A stretch of DNA of 10,171 nucleotides from positions 1 through 10,171 of the forward strand of contig CACYBZ010000041.1 of assembly GCA_902772795.1 (NCBI GenBank). Reading direction: 5' to 3'. This DNA is from an uncultured Ruminococcus sp. (lineage in GTDB: Bacteria > Bacillota > Clostridia > Oscillospirales > Acutalibacteraceae). Positions within the stretch are counted from its first letter, which is position 1. The number at the start of each line of letters is the position of its first letter. This document shows, piece by piece, positions 6,659 to 10,171 of this stretch. The notes below the pieces were generated by a model that searched no databases, was not told the origin of the DNA, and was given only the letters and a program-made list of their open reading frames with translations. The position numbers and the translations under genes were made by a program.

Positions 6659-7573
6659 ATGGAAATGATTTTATTATGGTTTCGTTCCCTTTTTTCCGTT
6701 ATCAAGACGTTTGAACTGAAAGACGCTGTCGATATTTTATGTGTCACGTTCATCATTTATATCCTGATAAAGTTCATCAGGGATACCAAGGCACTGCAGC
6801 TGATGAAAGGAGCAATTACTCTTATCATCGTCTATATACTGGCAACTTTTTTCAATCTGACAATGCTTTCGGCACTGCTGCGTATGTTTGTCGAATTCGG
6901 TGTCCTGATTATTCTGATTATTTTTCAACCGGAAATACGTAACGGTCTGGAAAAACTGGGCAGAAACAAATTACCGAAAGCCTTGGGTATCGGCATTACC
7001 AAAAACTATGAAGACGATGAAACTGTGGCTGTACAAAAAAAATGTATTAACGACGTAGTGGCAGTATCACAGAATTTCAGTAACCAGAAAGTCGGGGCTT
7101 TGATTGTCTTTGAACAGGAAACAAAACTCGGCGATATTATCAGTACGGGCACAGTAATTGATGCGTTACCGTCAGTATCGCTGTTCGGAAATATGTTTTT
7201 CAACAAAGCCCCTCTCCACGACGGAGCCGTCATTATCCGAAAAGGACGTATCTATTCTGCGGGGTGCATTTTGCCGTTGACCAGAAAAAACAATGATGTC
7301 GATGCCAATCTGGGTACCCGTCATCGTGCAGCATTGGGAATGAGTGAAGACTCTGATGCCGTGGTGGTTGTCGTTTCGGAAGAAACAGGGGGAATTTCTC
7401 TTGTACATAAAGGTAATCTGCGAAAAATGACAGACAGCGATGAATTACGTGAATGTCTGGAAACGCTTATTCTTCCCGAAAACACCAAAACTGACTTTAC
7501 CAGTTATATCCCTACTTTTTTGTCAATGAGAAAGGATAAAAAAAGTGAAAACAAAAAAAATAAAGAAGCTTAA
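6659..7573 (+). CDS. cdaA: Diadenylate cyclase CdaA (c-di-AMP synthase)
   Basis: CdaA makes cyclic di-AMP from two ATP at the membrane; this messenger controls potassium, osmotic balance and cell-wall homeostasis in Firmicutes. Three hydrophobic helices (about 24-40, 49-66, 75-90) are followed by the conserved FQPEIRNGLEKLG linker and a DisA_N catalytic domain. That domain has GALIVFE (146-152), the DGA motif (188-190, in KAPLHDGAVII) and the RHR motif (221-223, in LGTRHRAALG). At 304 aa it is longer than the usual 270-280, with a few extra residues at the N-terminus and a lysine-rich tail from about 290. The start ATG has only a weak upstream GGAATGA; an ATG two codons later is possible. It begins 70 nt after the desulfurase and overlaps cdaR by 29 nt. 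Confidence 0.95.
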   Translation: MEMILLWFRSLFSVIKTFELKDAVDILCVTFIIYILIKFIRDTKALQLMKGAITLIIVYILATFFNLTMLSALLRMFVEFGVLIILIIFQPEIRNGLEKLGRNKLPKALGIGITKNYEDDETVAVQKKCINDVVAVSQNFSNQKVGALIVFEQETKLGDIISTGTVIDALPSVSLFGNMFFNKAPLHDGAVIIRKGRIYSAGCILPLTRKNNDVDANLGTRHRAALGMSEDSDAVVVVVSEETGGISLVHKGNLRKMTDSDELRECLETLILPENTKTDFTSYIPTFLSMRKDKKSENKKNKEA

Positions 7574-8846
7574 ACCCTCAAGTCTGTTCAATAACAGTAA
7601 GTTCATCTTACTTTTTTCTTTTGTACTGTCGTGTTTTTTCTGGGTCGCTTTTGCCTCACAGTCCAACGAAATCAGTACGGTTATCGTCACAGATGTCCCT
7701 GTGAACGTAGAACTTTCTGAACAAGCCAAAAAGGACGGTCTGAAAGTATACCGTGGCGATGATATCAAAGTTGCTGTACAGATTCGTGGCAACCGTCTTA
7801 CTGTAGGGTCTGTCAATAAATCAGATTTGCAGGTTGTCGCCCAGAACACCAGCAGTATTACGTTCGCCAATACATACGCTCTCGGACTGACTGCCCGAAA
7901 AATCGGTGTAAAATCTGATTACGAAGTCGTTTCTATTTCGCCATCGGTCATCAACGTGTCCGTGGACAAAGAACGGATACAGAATTTTACCATAGAAAAA
8001 AATATCAATACTTCCGAAGTCACATTACCTGTCAGCAACAGCGATGAATATACCGAATATTATCTTGCCAAACCTGTTATTTCCGAAGACCGTGTTACCG
8101 TTTCAGGTCCCGAACAGGAAGTCAAGAAAATTTCAACTGTTCAGGTCTATGACAGAATTACCGGAAAACAAAGCGAAAATATCAGCAAAACCCTAGATGT
8201 ACAGTTACTGGATTCTGACGGAGAAATCATTGACAATGACCTTCTCAACATCTCTCCGCAAAAAGTCAATATGACCATTCAGATTTTACCTAAAAAAGAA
8301 ATTCCCATTATTCCGCAGTTCAAAAATGTTCCCGAAGGCATTAATGTCGATGAACTGTTTTCTGTCAAACCCTCACAAATCACAATTGCCGGTACAGAAG
8401 ATATTTTAGACAGTATCGATTATATCAACCTTGACCCCGTTGATTTCAATTCTCTTGACCCGACAAAAACACAGATTACCTGTTCTATTTCCCTTCCGAC
8501 AGGTTGTATCAATATCAGTAATGAGGAACAGGCTAGAATCTCCTTGAAAATGAATAATTATTCCTCAACGGTCGTTACCGTATCCAATATTGAACTGCAA
8601 AATATTCCCTTTGGCTACAAAGCCGATGTTTCAACCAAATCACTCAGTATTTCGGTAGCAGGTCCTACCACCGTCATTAACCAGATTACGTCTGATAATG
8701 TAAAAGTCAGCGTAGATTTGAGTAGCCTTGCCAGTGGTTTTGAAGGTTCACAGGAACTCCCTGTCGAAATTGATCTTTCTGAACTTGAAAACTGTTGGTG
8801 TTTTAGTGAATATACCGTCAATGTTACCATCAGAAAATCCTCATAA
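7545..8846 (+). CDS. cdaR: CdaR, YbbR-domain regulator of CdaA
   Basis: CdaR is a membrane-anchored extracytoplasmic protein that binds CdaA and modulates c-di-AMP production. In 433 aa it shows a lysine-rich start, one signal-anchor helix (about 20-37, ending CFFWVAFAS), and about four YbbR-type beta repeats (roughly 45-141, 147-247, 251-336, 342-430). These are marked by recurring turn motifs such as VSGPEQEV, IAGTEDIL and VAGPTTVI. The Bacillus protein is about 480 aa, also with four repeats. The start is GTG at 7545, inside cdaA; no in-frame ATG exists before the membrane helix, and AAAGGA lies about 8 nt upstream. The 29-nt overlap implies coupled expression at a fixed ratio with CdaA, as expected for partners in one complex. 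Confidence 0.92.
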   Translation: MKTKKIKKLKPSSLFNNSKFILLFSFVLSCFFWVAFASQSNEISTVIVTDVPVNVELSEQAKKDGLKVYRGDDIKVAVQIRGNRLTVGSVNKSDLQVVAQNTSSITFANTYALGLTARKIGVKSDYEVVSISPSVINVSVDKERIQNFTIEKNINTSEVTLPVSNSDEYTEYYLAKPVISEDRVTVSGPEQEVKKISTVQVYDRITGKQSENISKTLDVQLLDSDGEIIDNDLLNISPQKVNMTIQILPKKEIPIIPQFKNVPEGINVDELFSVKPSQITIAGTEDILDSIDYINLDPVDFNSLDPTKTQITCSISLPTGCINISNEEQARISLKMNNYSSTVVTVSNIELQNIPFGYKADVSTKSLSISVAGPTTVINQITSDNVKVSVDLSSLASGFEGSQELPVEIDLSELENCWCFSEYTVNVTIRKSS

Positions 8847-8870
8847 TTTTCTGCAATACAGGAGTTGTTT

Positions 8871-9920
8871 ATGGCTGATTATCTTAACGTCTTTGCGGAC
8901 ACAGAAATTTATGTCGTTTCCCCGTCAAATCTGAAAAGCGGTGGCCCTGAAGCACTGCACCAACTTGTCTATTATCTTAATTTATGTGGTTTTCATTCTT
9001 CTGTTGCCTATTTTGACACCTTAGACAACTATCAAGTGATTCCCGAATATCAGCAGTATGTCCGCACGTGGGTGCATGCGGAAACAATCCCCGATATACA
9101 TAACAATATCATTATCTTTCCTGAGGGAAGTAATATTCTCAGCCACTATGCCGACTTCAAAAATATTCAAAAGGCAATCTGGTTTCTGAGTATCTTCTTC
9201 TACCGTGGCTATTGCCGAACACCTCACATTTTCAAAGAACGTCTTCGTTCTTTTGTCAGACGGCAGATTATTGCTGTCGAATCAGTTACCAAAGGCGGTT
9301 ATCGTATAGGAAGTAAAAACTGCTTGAACCTTACCGCCTCACATTATGCTTTTGACTACCTGAAACGCAAAGGCGGAAATCCTCAACTTCTGATTGAACC
9401 CGTCAGTCTTGAAATTATCCACTACATGAAACAACGCCAGTTTCAGTTTGACGATGCAGAAAATCGGGAAGATATCATACTGTATAATCCACAACGAGAG
9501 CAGAATCTTGTTGTTGCCGAAAATCTGAAAAAACAATTTCCCCAATATCAGATTATTCCCCTCAAAGGCTATTCCCATGACGAAATGCTCAAATTGATGA
9601 ACAAATCCAAACTGTTAATTGAGTTCGGTAATTTTCCAGGTGCGGAACGTATTCCCAAAGAAGCTGTTATCTGTGGTATGTGTATCATTGCCAACAACGC
9701 CGGTTCGGCACGTTTCAGACAAGATGTTGTCATTGACGACAACTATAAATTTGACGGTTTTGATGAGCATAAAAGTCAGATTTACAACCTGGTTACCGAT
9801 ATCATGGAACACTATGAAAGTCATGTGCATAACTTTGACGACTATCGAAAAACCATCTATCAGCTTGAAGAAAATTTTATCCGACGGATTAAGGACATTT
9901 TCCGCAAAGCAGAATCATAA
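8871..9920 (+). CDS. GT-B-like protein of unassigned function (glycosyltransferase-related)
   Basis: A 349-aa soluble protein without a signal peptide. The N-terminal half has a GT-B-like loop (NLKSGGPEALHQL, 20-32) and a Rossmann-like start. The C-terminal half has ILYNPQRE (203-210) and a strongly patterned block, IEFGNFPGAERIPKEAVICG (250-269), then NNAGSARF (275-282) and DVVIDDNYKF (285-294). That resembles the FGNHPGKDRIPREA proteins seen, from memory, in other bacteria as hypothetical or glycosyltransferase-like. Donor and acceptor are unknown. I chose ATG 8871 because AGGAG lies 6 nt upstream; TTG 8865 in the same frame overlaps that site. It follows cdaR by 24 nt, so it is probably in the cda operon, where glmM is often found. 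A surface polysaccharide role is a guess. Confidence 0.7.
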   Translation: MADYLNVFADTEIYVVSPSNLKSGGPEALHQLVYYLNLCGFHSSVAYFDTLDNYQVIPEYQQYVRTWVHAETIPDIHNNIIIFPEGSNILSHYADFKNIQKAIWFLSIFFYRGYCRTPHIFKERLRSFVRRQIIAVESVTKGGYRIGSKNCLNLTASHYAFDYLKRKGGNPQLLIEPVSLEIIHYMKQRQFQFDDAENREDIILYNPQREQNLVVAENLKKQFPQYQIIPLKGYSHDEMLKLMNKSKLLIEFGNFPGAERIPKEAVICGMCIIANNAGSARFRQDVVIDDNYKFDGFDEHKSQIYNLVTDIMEHYESHVHNFDDYRKTIYQLEENFIRRIKDIFRKAES

Positions 9921-9946
9921 ATCAAAATAACGGAGGTATAAATCAA

Positions 9947-10171
9947 ATGAGTTTTCTGGACAACATTATTAAAAAAACCACAACTACCACAACCACCACA
10001 ACCACCACAACCACCACAACAGTAACAACAGACATTAAGCCGACTGACATTATTCCCACAACTAAAAACGGCATTACCGAACTCGTCTTTATTCTTGACA
10101 GAAGCGGGTCTATGGGCGGTTTGGAGAGCGACACCATCGGCGGATTCAATTCCATGCTGGAAAAGCAAAAA
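9947..10171 (+). CDS. von Willebrand factor type A domain protein, 5' part only
   Basis: An open frame of 75 codons runs off the window. GGAGGT lies 9 nt before the ATG, and the gene starts 26 nt after the GT-like gene. After a short hydrophobic start (MSFLDNIIKK) come 15 consecutive threonines (11-25), VTTDIKPTDIIPTTKNG, and then a vWA domain beginning ITELVFILDRSGSMGG. DRSGS supplies the D-x-S-x-S metal-ion-dependent adhesion site. The following LESDTIGGFNSML matches cytoplasmic TerY-like vWA proteins as I recall them. There is no evident signal peptide, so a cytoplasmic metal-binding scaffold is more likely than a surface adhesin. The rest of the protein is not visible. Confidence 0.85.
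   Translation, partial: MSFLDNIIKKTTTTTTTTTTTTTTTVTTDIKPTDIIPTTKNGITELVFILDRSGSMGGLESDTIGGFNSMLEKQK
9992..10018 (+). repeat. 9-bp tandem repeat (ACCACCACA x3) encoding poly-threonine
   Basis: Three perfect copies of ACCACCACA follow ACCACA (9986-9991) and are followed by ACA, all in frame as threonine codons of the vWA gene. Gain or loss of a unit would change linker length by three residues without a frameshift. Codon use is limited almost entirely to ACC and ACA. Confidence 0.85.

Noticed and set aside
9986..10021. Possible CRISPR-like repeat array
   Set aside because: The unit is 9 bp, uninterrupted, in frame and without spacers; it is a coding microsatellite.
9860..10168. Minus-strand open frames rich in poly-Cys/Gly or poly-Val
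   Set aside because: They are the reverse complement of the ACC/ACA threonine repeat and the GT-like gene end. They have no ribosome site or family match, and the plus frame has a clear vWA domain.

Overview
The window looks like chromosomal DNA of a low-to-moderate G+C Firmicute of class Clostridia, most likely a Ruminococcus-like member of the Oscillospiraceae. The reasons are a ctsR-mcsA-mcsB-clpC operon of Gram-positive type, strong GGAGG ribosome binding sites, sigma-A promoter spacing, a cdaA-cdaR pair, and intergenic hairpin repeats of a kind I recall from gut Clostridia. The species call is inference; the gene-family calls are firm.

Positions 1-282 are non-coding and dense in structure. 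They hold a double-hairpin palindromic repeat (14-50), a second repeat with a GGGGC hairpin and a TTTGAAAA-loop hairpin (82-138), a long perfect stem that can end transcription from both sides (163-207), and a smaller stem just after the clpC stop.

Positions 283-4808 (minus strand) are the protein quality-control operon, transcribed ctsR, mcsA, mcsB, clpC. CtsR represses it, McsB with its activator McsA phosphorylates arginines, and ClpC unfolds arginine-phosphorylated proteins for ClpP. The promoter is readable at 4886-4914 (TTGACT, 17 bp, TATAAT). Three CtsR-type tandem heptad operators surround it: one just past the start site and two back-to-back on the other strand across and upstream of the -35.

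Positions 4809-5182 form the divergent spacer. It holds that promoter, an A-rich upstream tract, and an inverted, diverged second copy of the 82-138 repeat whose stem has changed on both sides.

Positions 5183-6588 (plus strand) hold a 72-aa DUF3343 (putative Se/S carrier-like) protein and a class V cysteine desulfurase, 23 nt apart. They look like a sulfur-transfer pair.

Positions 6659-9920 (plus strand) hold cdaA (membrane c-di-AMP synthase), cdaR (YbbR-repeat regulator starting at a GTG inside cdaA), and a GT-B-like protein of unassigned function where glmM is often found. From 9947 a von Willebrand factor A protein begins and runs off the window. It has a 15-threonine linker encoded by a 9-bp tandem repeat.

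All clearly recognisable genes are known families. The less described parts are the operator layout at ctsR, the covarying hairpin repeat, the GT-like protein in the cda cluster, and the repeat-encoded linker of the vWA protein.
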